In this document: positions 1-10,080 of the stretch, one piece after another | Layout of the letters: every line of letters begins with the position of its first letter | Position numbering within the stretch: position 1 is the stretch's first letter | Assembly: GCA_954871525.1 (NCBI GenBank) | Contig: OX940870.1 | Span: 18,879,501 to 18,943,500 of the forward strand | DNA: 64,000 bases | Source of the DNA: Parietaria judaica | Taxonomy: Eukaryota; Streptophyta; Magnoliopsida; Rosales; Urticaceae | Direction of reading: 5' to 3' | Position numbers and translations under genes: made by a program | Notes under the pieces: generated by a model | What the model was told of the DNA's origin: nothing | The model's input: only the letters and a program-made list of their open reading frames with translations | Database searches by the model: none

Positions 1-1094
1 TTAATTTAGGTCAATTTCGGTCAAAATGCTCATCCGAGGTCCGTTTTTTGCAAAATAAAGTGTATAGGTTCTCCTAAAAATACCGAGATAGTAAAAAACG
101 ATATAAAATTTATTGAAAACGGACTTGAGACGCTCCCGGGGCACTAAAAGGTCCCGGGAGCACCTTTTATTTGACCAGTGGGCTCCACAGGCCCAGTCAG
201 CGCGCCACCCAGCTCTTGCCACGTCACCAGAGAGCTGTCCACATCACCCAGCGCGTGGGCAGACACAGCCCGCATTCTCCGGGCGCGTGCGGGCGCGTGG
301 AGGCTCTGATGGTGACGTGGTCGGGCCCATTGGATTGGGACGGTTCAGGGGACCCAAAAAACTATATAATATTGTCTCGGGGTCCTCCCGGAGTAATATA
401 TAATTGCATTTTAACCCCCGGACTCCTTTATAAATAGAAACTCGATTTGAGTTAAACGGTAAGTCATTTCCTCTCAACGGAACTTGACCTAAACTCTATT
501 AAACACCCTCCAAACACCTCTCCCTCAACTAGTACACTAATGTTGAGCGTCGGAGGTGAATTCAGGGGTCCCCCCGGGTTCTCTTTGACCGCGGGTGTTG
601 TTTTTGCTCAGGTTCGAGTACGAGGAAGTCGATACAGAGCGGAAGCCCTGGCAAAAGTTTTGACACGGTTTTTGACCCTCCGTGCTAAGGTTCTAGGTCT
701 ATGTGGTGCTCTTGCTATCCTTAAGTCTATTATCTCAGGCTATTATACCAACTTTACGGATAGACCGAGGACCCGGATCAGGACCAGTGACGCAGGTCGA
801 GGGTCTGATCTGTCAGGGCCCACCAAAAGGTTATTATTGTGATCCCCTTAGGTGGAGACTAGATCTAGGGGTGTCGTAAACCTGTTCCCAGACCTTGTCC
901 ATTCTAGGCCTCGAGGCTACAGGTAGCGGATAAAACCCGGATTTCTGGTCCACGGTTAGTGGAGGGTCCGTTCGACCCGAAAGTGCGAAGGGTCAAAGCT
1001 CTCAGCCCACTCAAAGTCAACACACGACGTTGGGCTTGGCCTAAACCAAGCTATTGGGCCGCTCCAGTGATTGATCCAATTTTCAGCATCAACA
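1..1094 (+). repeat. 5' LTR of the Tat element (partial)
   Basis: Non-coding GC-rich sequence upstream of the primer-binding-like site. It contains a TATA box (429-436). The stretch 453-690 recurs inverted in each 2.34-kb unit (for example 9830-10080), which supports its LTR identity because it is element sequence outside gag-pol. The right end is placed at the CA at 1093-1094 just before the conserved GGCGCT sequence. The left end lies outside the window. Short ORFs here are not coding. Confidence 0.65.
429..436 (+). promoter_or_regulatory. TATA box of the Tat LTR
   Basis: TATAAATA inside the LTR. Plant initiation about 25-35 bp downstream would start the RNA (R region) near 455-465. The inverted LTR fragment found elsewhere in the window begins at the equivalent of 453, very close to this start. 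Confidence 0.6.
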
Positions 1095-1095
1095 T

Positions 1096-1114
1096 TTTGG
1101 CGCTAGAAGAAGGG
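1096..1114 (+). promoter_or_regulatory. Putative primer-binding site
   Basis: A TTGGCGCTAGAAGAAGGGG sequence immediately follows the CA end of the LTR. TGGCGC starts are common at the LTR-leader junction of plant Tat and Athila elements. I could not match it to a particular tRNA 3' end by eye. Confidence 0.4.
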
Positions 1115-1186
1115 GCTACTCGCACAACATCGAATTCAAGCCTCGAAGTACCCTCCCAGCAACCCATTCTCCAATCGTCGAACGAG

Positions 1187-2596
1187 ATGTTGTCCAAATC
1201 AACAGAAGGCACATCATCTCGCCCAACAGCAAGTATCGCCCAAAATACACGAGCTCAGGTCAACGCACGCAGAAACCTAGCTCGAGACCAGCCTGAGATG
1301 AATGCTCGCCAAGAGCCAATAGTCAACGAAGGCGACGAGCGACTGGCTCGGTTGGAAGATAGCGTCTTCCGATTAGCTGGGATAGTCTCAAAACACTTCG
1401 GAGACAACGACGTAGTCCACGAAGTTGTCAACAAAAAAGAGAGTCCAGAGGAGGCTCTGGAGCTAACACAATGAAAGCCTCCTAAAGCACAATCGCGGCC
1501 AGTCCCCAAAGACGTCCAAAGGCCGGCACAATCACAAACAACCCGAAGGTCAGCTTTCGACCGTCTCGAGGGAAACGAAGATATCGGCAACTGTGCAAGG
1601 GCACGGAGGGACACCAGACGTCAACCAGCCCACACAAGGATACGAATGGAGGGTGAAGGAGACCTCCGCCACCACCTAAATCGACCCCACCACAATGAAG
1701 ATCTACGAAACTGCCTCAATCAGCAGAGAGGGAGATCTTACAACGAGGAGAGATCAAGAGACGCCAACTCAGAGCCGCCCGAAAATCCTCGATGCACCAA
1801 TCGCCGTAACACGCAAAGGGCGGATGGTGCCTCAACACTTCTCACGGCGGTGCCTCCCTCCGACACGGGATAGGAGAACGAAGCCCAAGCCCTTAGAAGA
1901 GAAATGCGGGAACTTGTCGCCGCCAACAGTTCCGACCCGGTTAACAAGAGCATGGTCGAGGGAATCAAGTCCCCTCTCGCCAATCATCTGCTCACCGAGG
2001 ATCTCGACGGAGATTTAAGCTTCCCGCTAAACCTCATTTACGATGGCACCAGCGACCCCACGTACCATCATGTGCAATACCAGTTCTCCATGCGCGTAAA
2101 AAGGTGCTCGCTCTCCATAATGTGTCAGGCTTTTCGCCTCACCCTCGCTGGGACCGCATTCGAGTGGTACCAACAACTGCTGAAAGGCTCTATCGAATCT
2201 TTGGAGGAACTGAAAGAACGTTTTATCTCCCGTTTCGCGAGTTTGATAACACAGCGAAAAGGGAAATCATATCTATGGTCCCTTATGCAGCGCCAGAATG
2301 AATCGCTCCAAGCCTACTTAAAAAGGTTCACTGAGGAGGCAAACAAAGTCGCCAGCTACACAGATGTAATCGACGGTCTCCCAAGAAGCGACTTCGCACG
2401 GTCCCTTATCAAGAAAAGGCCGAACTCCATGGCTGAGCTGATGGCAAAGGCAGCCGAAGACATCGCAGCTGGAGAATATTTTGACGGCCGAGACCAACTA
2501 AATTTAAGCGAGCAGCTCCGCGACGGCAAAAGAGGAATCAACGACGAACCTCTGAAAAAGAAGCAGCGCCAACAGCCAAACATCGAAGGACGATAA
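1187..2596 (+). pseudogene. Gag of Tat element, interrupted
   Basis: Structural Gag protein that would form the virus-like particle. One frame (frame 2) stays readable from the first ATG after the primer site (1187) to a TAA at 2594, broken by TGA at 1472-1474 and TAG at 1871-1873. The N-terminal part is hydrophilic. The 1904-2596 part carries the retrotransposon Gag core, with the pattern AGTAFEWYQQLLKGSI, a conserved LKERFISRFAS segment, and LQAYLKRFTEEANKV. This order (tryptophan motif, then F-x-x-RFAS, then L-x-x-YLKRF) is typical of Tat Gag. The zinc knuckle follows in another frame, so a frameshift separates it from the core. Confidence 0.8.
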
Positions 2597-2727
2597 CAAC
2601 AACCCATAAGGACGGAGAAATTTAGAAGAGACACAAACTTAACCCCACTAACCACAAAACCCGCCATGATTTTCAACCTTCATGGAGAAAAATTCAGTAC
2701 TCCCCGACTACTGCCGAAAAAGCCACC

Positions 2728-2996
2728 AAAGACAAGAGTCGGTACTGCGAATACCACCGAGACCACGGCCATAGGATCTCAGAATGCTGGCAGTTGAAAA
2801 GAAAAATCGAGCAACTGATCCAAGACGGGCAATTGAAAGAATTCATCAAGAAACTTGTGGCAGGAAACGGGAAACCAGACAGCCCTCCGCCCCAAGAATC
2901 CGAACAACATAAGGGTGACAATTCAAACATGCCCCGCAAGGGCGAAGAACAACAAGAGCCGAGGTACACCAGTACAACGTCATATCCACCATTCTA
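2728..2996 (+). pseudogene. Gag C-terminus with zinc-knuckle-like motif
   Basis: Frame 1 encodes a KDKSRYCEYHRDHGHR...EC motif followed by a basic helix (QLKRKIEQLIQDGQLKEFIKKL). Spacing is C-x2-H-x4-H-x4-C, the variant seen between Gag and protease in Tat elements, where it should bind RNA. It is frameshifted relative to the upstream Gag core (frame 2) and the downstream protease (frame 3). The low-complexity Pro/Glu/Lys tail ends at a stop at 2994. Confidence 0.65.
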
Positions 2997-3182
2997 AGCG
3001 GGCCAGAAACAGGAGATTCCAACAACAAGCGAAAGAGATTCGCAAAACTGACCAGCTCGATGACAGTGCTTCCCAGCCAAGCCATCATCTTCACGGAGAA
3101 AGAAGCTTGAAGAGTCTCACACCCTCACAATGATGCGATTGTGGTAGAAACACTCATCGCCAACAACTGAATAAGGCGAGTA

Positions 3183-3527
3183 TTGGTCGACAACGGAAGC
3201 TCGGCCGATATCATCTTCAAAGCAGCTTTAGTGCGCATGAGCCTAGGAGGACTCATCCCGACAGCCGTCCAGACCCCGCTCTACGGGTTCAACGGGAAAC
3301 CAATCCTCACAGAAGGGGCCATTGACCTACCCACGACATTTGGGTCAGAAGACAGGGCCCTGATCACTAAAATGGCCAGGTACCTCATGGTGGACCAACC
3401 ATCATCGTACAACATAATCATGGGAAGGCCGTCTCTCAAAAAACTCCAAGCCATTACCTCCACATTTCACCTCCTCGTGAAATTCCGAACGGAGAACGGG
3501 ATAGGGATCATGAAAGGGAGCCAATGA
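3183..3527 (+). pseudogene. Aspartic protease domain of Tat Pol
   Basis: Retropepsin-like domain that would cleave the polyprotein. It begins with VDNGSSADIIF (a DNGSS form of the DTG/DSG active site, usual in Tat elements) and ends with the YNIIMGRPSLKKLQAITS motif equivalent to the flap and ILG-RP region. The frame is the same as reverse transcriptase (frame 3), but a stop ends it at 3527. A readable linker then continues from 3582 to a further stop at 3825-3827. Confidence 0.8.
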
Positions 3528-3581
3528 TAATCCAGAACATGCTACGTCCAAGGAACAAAAGAAGGAAGGAGCGAGTTAGTC

Positions 3582-5111
3582 ATGCATAATGTTCATCAAA
3601 TAAACGACGAACCCGTCACCAACCCCGAAAAGGCGCGAATGTTCAGCGAGCTCGACCCCCAAGATGAGAGACGCAAGCCCACCATGGAACCATCCTCCGA
3701 TGTAACTCAAGTCATGTTGGACAAAGACAGACCCGAAACAGCCATTTTAATCGGCATCCAACTGCCGGTTATGCTAAAGACACAATTGATCGCCTTCTCG
3801 CGAGAGTTCAAAGATGTCTTTGCCTAGTCGCACGCCGACATGCCAGTAATTGATCCTGAGGTCGCTCTCCACAGACTCAACATCGAGAAAAATAAGACCC
3901 CGAAGATACAATGTCGACGGGCTTTCAACCCTGAAAGGTACCAAGCCAACAACGAAGAGGTCAACAAGCTCATCACCATAGACTTCGTCAAAGAAGTGAC
4001 ATACCCAGACTGGGTGTCTAACGTTGTAATGGTCAAAAAACCCAACGGAAAATGGCGAATTTGCATAGATTACTCAGACCTCAACACGGCATGCCCAAAA
4101 GACTGCTTCCCGCTCTCGAGGATTGAACAGTTAGTAGACGCAACCGCCGGCCACCAGCTCATGAGCATGACGGACGCCTATTCGGGGTACATCCAAATCC
4201 GGATGCACGAACCCGACCAGGTCCACACTACGTTCATTACCGACCGCGGCCTCTACTGCTACAAAGTCATGCCGTTCGGACTCAAGAACGCTGGGGCCAC
4301 ATACCAACGCTTGGTAAACCGGATGTTTGCCCCACTCCTCCGCAAAACCATGGAAGTCTGCGTCGATAACATGATTGTCAAAATCCTCAAGGACACCGAC
4401 CACATCAAAGATCTTCGGGAAATATTCATGCTTCTCCGAAAATATCAAATGAGGTTGAATCCTGCCAAATGCGCATTCGGGGTCGAGTACGGGAAGTTCA
4501 TAGGATTCATCATCAACCGACGAGGAATCGAGGCAAACCCTGAGAAGATTCGAGCCCTAATCGAGATGAGAAGTCCTCAAAAGATAAAGGAGGTCCAGAG
4601 TCTCAACAGGCGCATCAACGCCCTAGGCTGATTCTTGTCGAAAGCTACAGATCGATGCCAACCCTTCTTCTACGCCCTCAAACGCGGGAAGAACTTCACC
4701 TGGGACGAAAAGTGTGAAGCCGCTTTCCAAGAGCTCAAAACACACCTCGGGTCGCCGCCTCTTCTATTGAAGCCAAAGGATGAAGAAACTTTGTTCCTGT
4801 ACAAGTCTGTATCATCCAAGAACGTCAGCACTGTCTTGGTCCGAGAATTGGAAAGGAAACAACTACCTATCTACTACGTCAGCAAGGCTCTCCTCGATGC
4901 CGAAACGCGTTACACGTAGATCAAAAAATTGGCACTAGCACTAATCACGACCGCGAAGAAGCTCCGCCCGTACTTCCTGGCACATCAGGTTGTAGTACGG
5001 ACAGAACACCCCGTACGCAAAGCCATCCTCAAAGGGACCTCGTCAAGAATGGCGATCTGGTCACAAGAATTGGGAGAGTACGGCATAGAGTATCAACCTG
5101 AGTCGTCATGA
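3582..5111 (+). pseudogene. Reverse transcriptase and first RNase H of Tat Pol
   Basis: RNA-directed DNA polymerase plus RNase H, all in frame 3. RT blocks are visible: NVVMVKKPNGKWRICIDYSDLN, CPKDCFPLSRIEQLVD, MSMTDAYSGYIQIRM and VMPFGLKNAGATYQRLVN. The catalytic YVDD box reads CVDN, so one of the two metal-binding aspartates is replaced by Asn and the enzyme should be dead. RNase H follows (FTWDEKCEAAFQELK; LPIYYVSKALLDAETRY; LRPYFLAHQVVVRT). In-frame stops lie at about 3825, 4629 and 4917, and the frame is lost at about 5105. Each stop replaces a position where Trp, Arg or Gln is usual and is one transition from those codons. Confidence 0.88.
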
Positions 5112-5640
5112 AAGGGCAGGCTGTCGCAGACTTCATCGCCGAGTTCACATACGATACTGAAGTCGAGACCGAAGAAGATCTCGACAGGCTACCTCAGGCT
5201 GCCAAGCGATAAGGAAGCCCCGACGGACCCATATGGGACCTGCACGTCGACGGCACCTCGAACGCCCACGGCTCGGAAGCTTCGCTACGCCATCCGTTTT
5301 GGGTTCAAAGCCTCGAACAACAAAGCGGAATACGAGGCGCTACTGGCCGGGCTCCAGATTTCGCAGAAGCTCAAAGAAAAAAACCTGCGAATCCACTTCG
5401 AATCTCAGCTGATCGTGAAGCAAATAGAAGGAAAATATCAAGAAAAGGAAGAAAACATGACGGCTTACTTAGCCGAAGCGCAACGCCGTTTGGAATTCCT
5501 AGCCTGGTATGAGATCACTCAGACACCACGGGCCGAGAACTCCGAGGCCGACGCATTGGCCAGAATGGCGTCAGGCGCCGCCGACGACGAGGTAGGAAAA
5601 GTTCCTATCGAGGCCCTCGAACGCCCATCCATCGAGAAAT
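5112..5640 (+). pseudogene. Second (archaeal-type) RNase H of Tat Pol
   Basis: The diagnostic Tat-lineage extra RNase H. Frame 2 carries KGQAVADFIAEF, a tether motif, then WDLHVDGTSN with the first catalytic Asp at about 5249-5251. The frame then moves to 3 and continues with ASNNKAEYEALLAGLQ (catalytic Glu), RIHFESQLIVKQIEGKYQ (the usual Asp is replaced by Glu in FESQL) and the last conserved block ENSEADALARMAS. About 20 residues between the first Asp and the Glu seem to be missing, so a small deletion probably accompanies the frameshift. Confidence 0.75.
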
Positions 5641-6872
5641 TTCAAATTCTCACCATCATCGACGAAGCACGAAATAACTGGATGTCTCCAATTATCAAGT
5701 ATCTGGAACACGGCACCCTCCCCGCCGATCGAAGCGAAGCAAGGGAACTGATGTTTCGAGCAACTAGATACGTGATGCACAATGGCGATCTTTACAAGCC
5801 TGGGTTCATGACGCCTCTCCTCAAATGCCTTCCCGAGGACGACGCTGATCTCGTCCTCCGAGAAATCCATGAAGGAATCGGTGGCAACCACTACGCCAGA
5901 CGCTCTCTCGCCCTAAAAGCCCTCAAACAAGGCTATTTTTGGCCATCCCTGAAAAGGGATGCCAACGAGATATCTCGCAAGTGCGATAAGTGCCAGCAAT
6001 TCGCAAAGATACTTCGTCAGCCTGCAGTTCCGCTATGCCCGGTGATGGTCCTGGGACCGTTCGCCAAATGGGGAATCGACCCGATTGGAAAACTGCCAAA
6101 AGCCTCAGGAGGCGTCGAGTACGCAATAGTGGCCATCGACTACTTCACTAAGTGGGTCGAAGCAGAACCAATCGCTAAAATCCCTCAGAAGAATACAACA
6201 AACTTCATCTGGCGCAACATCGTTTGCCGGCACGGGATACCCGCCTCGCTGATAACCGACAATGGGAAACAGTTCAAATATGTCGACCTCCGATCTTTCT
6301 ACCAAGATCTCGGAATTAACAACTTATCCCCTGTCTACCCTCAAGAAAACGGCCAAGTTGAGTGAGTCAACAAAGACATAAAGACCATCCTGAAAAGGAA
6401 ACTCGACGAGAAGAAAGGAAAGTGGGCGGAAGAGCTACCCTCGATACTATGGGCTTATCGGACTGGTAAAACCCCATTCGCCTAAGCTACAGAGTCGAGG
6501 CACTCATCCCCGCCGAGATCAGCGTCCCCTCACAACAAGTCGAGTTCTTCGATGAAAATAAAAACAATGAATCCATGCGACTCGAGCTCGACCTCCTCGA
6601 GGAAAAGAGAAATGATGCATACACTCGACTGGTCGCCCAGAAGCGGTTTGTAGAACGCTACTACAACTCCAAAATCAAGGCAAGACGCTTTTCGAAAGGA
6701 AGCCTGGTCCTGAGAAAAGTAGGCCAAAACACTGAATTCCTCGGCGCCGGGGTCCTCGGGCCAACTTGGGAAGGCCCTTACCGCATCTCCAAGGTGATTC
6801 AAGACGGTACATACCAACTACAAGAAATGGGAGGTCGCAAAATCCGCCGCCCCTGGAACGTCGAGCACCTGT
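5640..6872 (+). pseudogene. Integrase of Tat Pol
   Basis: Integrase with an N-terminal HHCC zinc site (HEGIGGNHYARRSL ... SRKCDKCQQFA). Its DDE core shows WGIDPIGKLPKASGG (first Asp), SLITDNGKQF (second Asp) and PQENGQVE (Glu). A TGA at 6364-6366 directly after GQVE truncates it. The reading continues in the same frame (VNKDIKTILKRKLDEKKGKWAEELPSILWAYRTG), shifts to frame 2 near 6485, and ends with the C-terminal domain (FSKGSLVLRK ... GPTWEGPYRI ... NVEHL, stop at 6872). All three acidic residues are present, but the coding frame is broken at least twice. Confidence 0.85.
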
Positions 6873-7228
6873 AGCAGTATCATCAGTAAGCCCGACAAGG
6901 CTAGGGCAAAAAAATAACTGAAGGTAGCTGAAGCTAAGATCCAGCCGGAAGCAAAGAAAAAGCCAAAGCCCTTCACCAAAAAAGTCTAGATACACCACCG
7001 ACATGGGAATACCCCCGATTGCCAATATACGTAAAAGAAGGGCGCCACAAGAAGCGCCAAAAAATATATGAAAATTTTCTTGTTCTCAAGTTACTATCTC
7101 CCAACATTAGTTTCTTCCTAACCCTTATAGATTATGCAGAAACTTGGGGGTTGATTGGGACAAAAGAGCTACAAAACAAAAACAAAAACAAAAACTCGAA
7201 CGCCTAGCAAACGCGTCACTCGGAACAA
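6873..7228 (+). other. 3' untranslated region of Tat element, no gene seen
   Basis: A-rich sequence between the integrase stop and the first 80-bp repeat. A simple run of AAAAAC units lies at 7170-7198. I see no convincing ORF or structured RNA. Confidence 0.5.
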
Positions 7229-8490
7229 GCCGCTCACAAAGCAAATCTTGAAATAAGACAAAGGATCTTAAACGCTCAACAAAACGTGATCTGGCTCCAA
7301 GATTACAACTCGCTCACAAAGCACATCTTAAAATAAGACCAGGGCTCTTAAACGCTCAACAAAGCGTGACTTGGCTTTAAGATTACAAGTCGCTCACAAA
7401 GCGCATCTTCAAATAAGACCAGGGCTCTTAAACGATCAACAAAGCGTGACCTAGCGTCAAGATTACAAGTCGCTCACAAAGCGCATCTTGAAATAAGACC
7501 AGGGCTCTTAAACGCTCAACAAAGCGTGACCTGGCGCCAAGATTACAAGTCACTCACAAAGCGCATCTTCAAATAAGACCAGGGCTCTTAAACACTAAAC
7601 AAAGCGTGACATGGCTCCAATATTACAAGTTTTCACAAAGCGCATCTTGAAGTAAGACCAGGGCTCTTAAACGCTCAACAAAGCGTGACCTGGCACCAAT
7701 ATTACAAGTCGCTCACAAAGCGCATCTTGAAATAAGACCAGGGCTCTTAAACGCTCAACAAAGCGTGACCTGGCGCCAAGATTACAAGTCGCTCACAAAG
7801 CTCATCTTGAAATAAGACCAGGGCTCTCAAACGCTCAACAAAGCGTGACCTGGCGCCAAGATTACAAGTCGCTCACAAAGCGCATCTTGAAATAAGATCA
7901 GGGCTCTTAAACGCTCAACAAAGCGTCACCTGGCGCCAAGATTACAAGTCGCTCACAAAGCGCATCTTGAAATAAGACCAGGGCTCTTAAACACTCAACA
8001 AAGCGTGACCTGGCGCCAAGATTACAAGTCGCTCACAAAGCGCATCTTGAAATAAGACCAGGGCTCGTAAATGCTCAAAAAAGCGTGACCTGGCGCCAAG
8101 ATTACAAGTCGCTCACAAAGCGCATCTTGAAATAAGTCCAGGGCTCTTAAACGCTCAACAAAGCGTGACCTGGTGCCAAGATTACAAGTCGCTCACAAAG
8201 CGCATCTTGAAATAAGACCAGGGCTCTTAAATGCTCAACAAAGTGTGGCCTGGCGCCAAGATTACAAGTCGCTCACAAAGCGCATCTTGAAATAAGACCA
8301 GGGCTCTTAAATGCTCAACAAAGTGTGACCTGGCGCCAAGATTACAAGTCGCTCACAAAGTGAATCTTGAAATAAGACCAAGGCTCTTAAACGCTCAACA
8401 AAGCGTGACCTAGCGCCAAGATTGCAAGTCGCTCACAAAGCGCATCTTGAAACAAGACCATGGCTCTTGGAACCCTCAACAAAGCAGGGC
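7229..8490 (+). repeat. 80-bp tandem repeat array (about 16 copies)
   Basis: GCTCACAAAG recurs every 80 bp (7231, 7311, 7391, ... 8271, 8351, 8430), with one 1-bp slip near 7630. Each unit holds two related halves: CGCTCACAAAGCG and, about 43 bp later, CGCTCAACAAAGCG, both imperfect palindromes with CGCT/AGCG arms. Copies in the middle are most alike. The first and last are more diverged, as expected for arrays homogenised by unequal exchange. Tandem repeats in the 3' untranslated region are a known property of Tat-lineage elements. The last, diverged copy begins the 2.34-kb unit. Confidence 0.95.
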
Positions 8491-8812
8491 CTTACTTCAA
8501 GAACACTGACCACTTGTAACACAAACATCGGTCAAAACTCAGACCTAAAAAAGCTGACACAAAGCTTATAAGAAGATCAACAATCTCGGGTCAACATAGC
8601 TTTCATGTATATACGTGACAATACAAAAGGCACAATAGCCCGGCAGAGCCAGGAAGATCCACATACATATCCGAGCACTCCCAAGGGCGCATTCAAAAAT
8701 CGCGACACATACGGCAGCGAATACAACTATAATGTCTGAAAATACAAAAGAGATACGCCATGCGGTCGCCATACAATACATAAGAGGCTTTCCGCGAAGG
8801 CCATCATAGTCA

Positions 8813-9586
8813 CTATATGTCATCATCGCGCCCTCCTGCTCCAGCCTGGTCATCAGGCTCGACAACCACAATGTCGTCAACCGCCGGAACTCTAGGCCCT
8901 GCGTCTGTACCAAGGAAATCGGGATCCCCAGCACCGGGTACCAAACTAGATGTGCTGGCACAGGCCTCCAAAGTCTCGAAGTTGCCATCGAGGAATGGCT
9001 CAGAGGGAATCGGCGCCCCTTCGAGCTCTGAGAGAGCCGGAGGAATCATATCCAGAGTAGGCTGCAACGAAAGGCGGATATCCGGGGGCATCAGCTAATC
9101 CTCCACGAACCGGGTGGAGAGACAAACCCCGCAGTTCTCCCAAACAAGAGCGCAGAAACTACGAGTGAAGCCGTTCCAATACATCAAGAAGGCTCGCTGC
9201 TTAGAAATGGTTAAAGCCTGGGCGGCCTCAGCATCCCTCAACGCCAGCGTGGAGAGAAGGCCAGTAACCTGACCCTCGGCAGAAGCCAGCAGCCCCCGAG
9301 CCTCAGCAAGCATGCGCTGAGAATGGTAGAGCTCGACGGAACCATGGGATAAATCCCCCGCCATGCGCTCACGCTCAGCAACGACATCTCGCATCAGTTG
9401 TATAGCCACCCTAGTCTCACCGCGAGACACATCCAGCAAAGAGCGAAGCTCACAAGCCTCCTTCTCAGCGGAACTCAGCATATCCCGGGCAATGGCAAGC
9501 TCCTTGCGGCGGAGAGCCTCAACGCCCGAAGCAGGGGTGCCAGCATCAGATCCGCCGTACTGAAACGGCGGAAGCATATAAGGAGC
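8813..9586 (-). pseudogene. Antisense coiled-coil ORF of Tat element, unit 1
   Basis: Minus-strand ORF, opposite to gag-pol. It reads in one frame from a possible splice acceptor (CTTGTAG just before 9586) through ATG 9577, with an in-frame TAG at 9095-9097, to the stop at 8813. The first 160 residues are a heptad-rich Glu/Arg/Leu/Ala coiled coil (EALRRKELAIARDMLSSAEK, then ERERMAGDLS, then MLAEARGLLASAEGQ). The 92-residue part after the TAG is acidic, Pro-rich and ends in DDD. Tat-lineage elements are known to carry extra antisense ORFs between pol and the 3' LTR, and position and strand fit. The function is unknown. An upstream exon starting near ATG 9833 is possible, but I see no clear donor. 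Confidence 0.6.
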
Positions 9587-9829
9587 CTACAAGGAGAAAA
9601 GAAGGCGTTAGATAAATCATTCAAGGATCTAAGCACACACCACAAACATATCATGAGTAATAAGAAACACATATCTGGGGGATGATTGCACCACCTGCAA
9701 CTGGAGCCCCTGTCCGCTCCCCGGAGCCGGATCCCTCGCCAAGGGGCACCAGCTGAGCCCTAATCTTCGGACGGGACCGACGGCCTGAAAGGGGAAGTGC
9801 GGACGCTGGAGGCGATCCCCAAGAAAGTT

Positions 9830-10080
9830 CCACGTAGACCCAAAACCTTAGCAGGGAGGGTCGAAAACTGTGTCAGAACTTTTTCCAGGGCTTGCGCTCT
9901 GTATTGACTTCCTCGTACTCGATCCTGAGCAAAAACAACACCCGCGGTAAAAGAGAACCTGGGGGGCCCCCGAATTCACCTCCAACGATCAACATTAGTG
10001 TATTATTTGAGAAAGATGTGTTTGGAGGGAGTTTGAGAGAGTTTTGGTCGAGTTCCGTTGAGAGAAAATGAATTACCATT
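9830..10080 (-). repeat. Inverted Tat LTR fragment (R-U5 part), unit 1
   Basis: Read on the minus strand this matches LTR positions about 453-690: start TTAAA-GGTAA, then CTCTCAACGGAACT, then GTGTTGTTTTTGCTCAGG, then the segment around TCAATACAGAGC. Match is clear but imperfect. It starts about 17 bp after the LTR TATA box and stops abruptly at the start of the putative first exon of the antisense ORF. The promoter part of the LTR is not included. Equivalent copies: 12170-12420, 14510-14760 and 16850-17100. Confidence 0.85.

Larger units (their letters stand above)
1..8421 (+). mobile_element. Decayed Ty3/gypsy retrotransposon, Tat lineage
   Basis: The + strand carries, in order, an LTR (5' end outside the window), a primer-binding-like site, gag, aspartic protease, reverse transcriptase, RNase H, a second RNase H and integrase, then a long 3' region with 80-bp tandem repeats. 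A second (archaeal-type) RNase H between the first RNase H and integrase is diagnostic of the Tat clade (Tat/Ogre/Retand). Pol lies mainly in frame 3 with shifts to frame 2. Many stops and shifts make it non-autonomous. No 3' LTR in direct orientation was found. The right end runs into the 2.34-kb tandem array at 8422, so the natural 3' end seems to have been lost or rearranged there. Confidence 0.85.

Noticed and set aside
113..842. Short ORFs in the first 850 bases
   Set aside because: They lie in LTR sequence with no domain match and overlap on both strands.
7229..8490. CRISPR-like array
   Set aside because: Regular repeats, but the whole 80-bp unit is repeated with no unique spacers, and the setting is a plant retrotransposon 3' region.
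8566..8988. 140-residue minus-strand ORF overlapping the antisense coiled-coil ORF (and its copies near 10906, 13246, 15586)
   Set aside because: It overlaps the 3' part of the coiled-coil ORF in another frame. It is hydrophobic because of U-rich 3'-UTR sequence and has no recognisable motif.
9593..9690. AT-AC (minor spliceosome) intron before the antisense ORF
   Set aside because: CAG followed by ATATG would be in phase, but it does not match the ATATCCTT donor. I therefore left the upstream exon as a possibility only.
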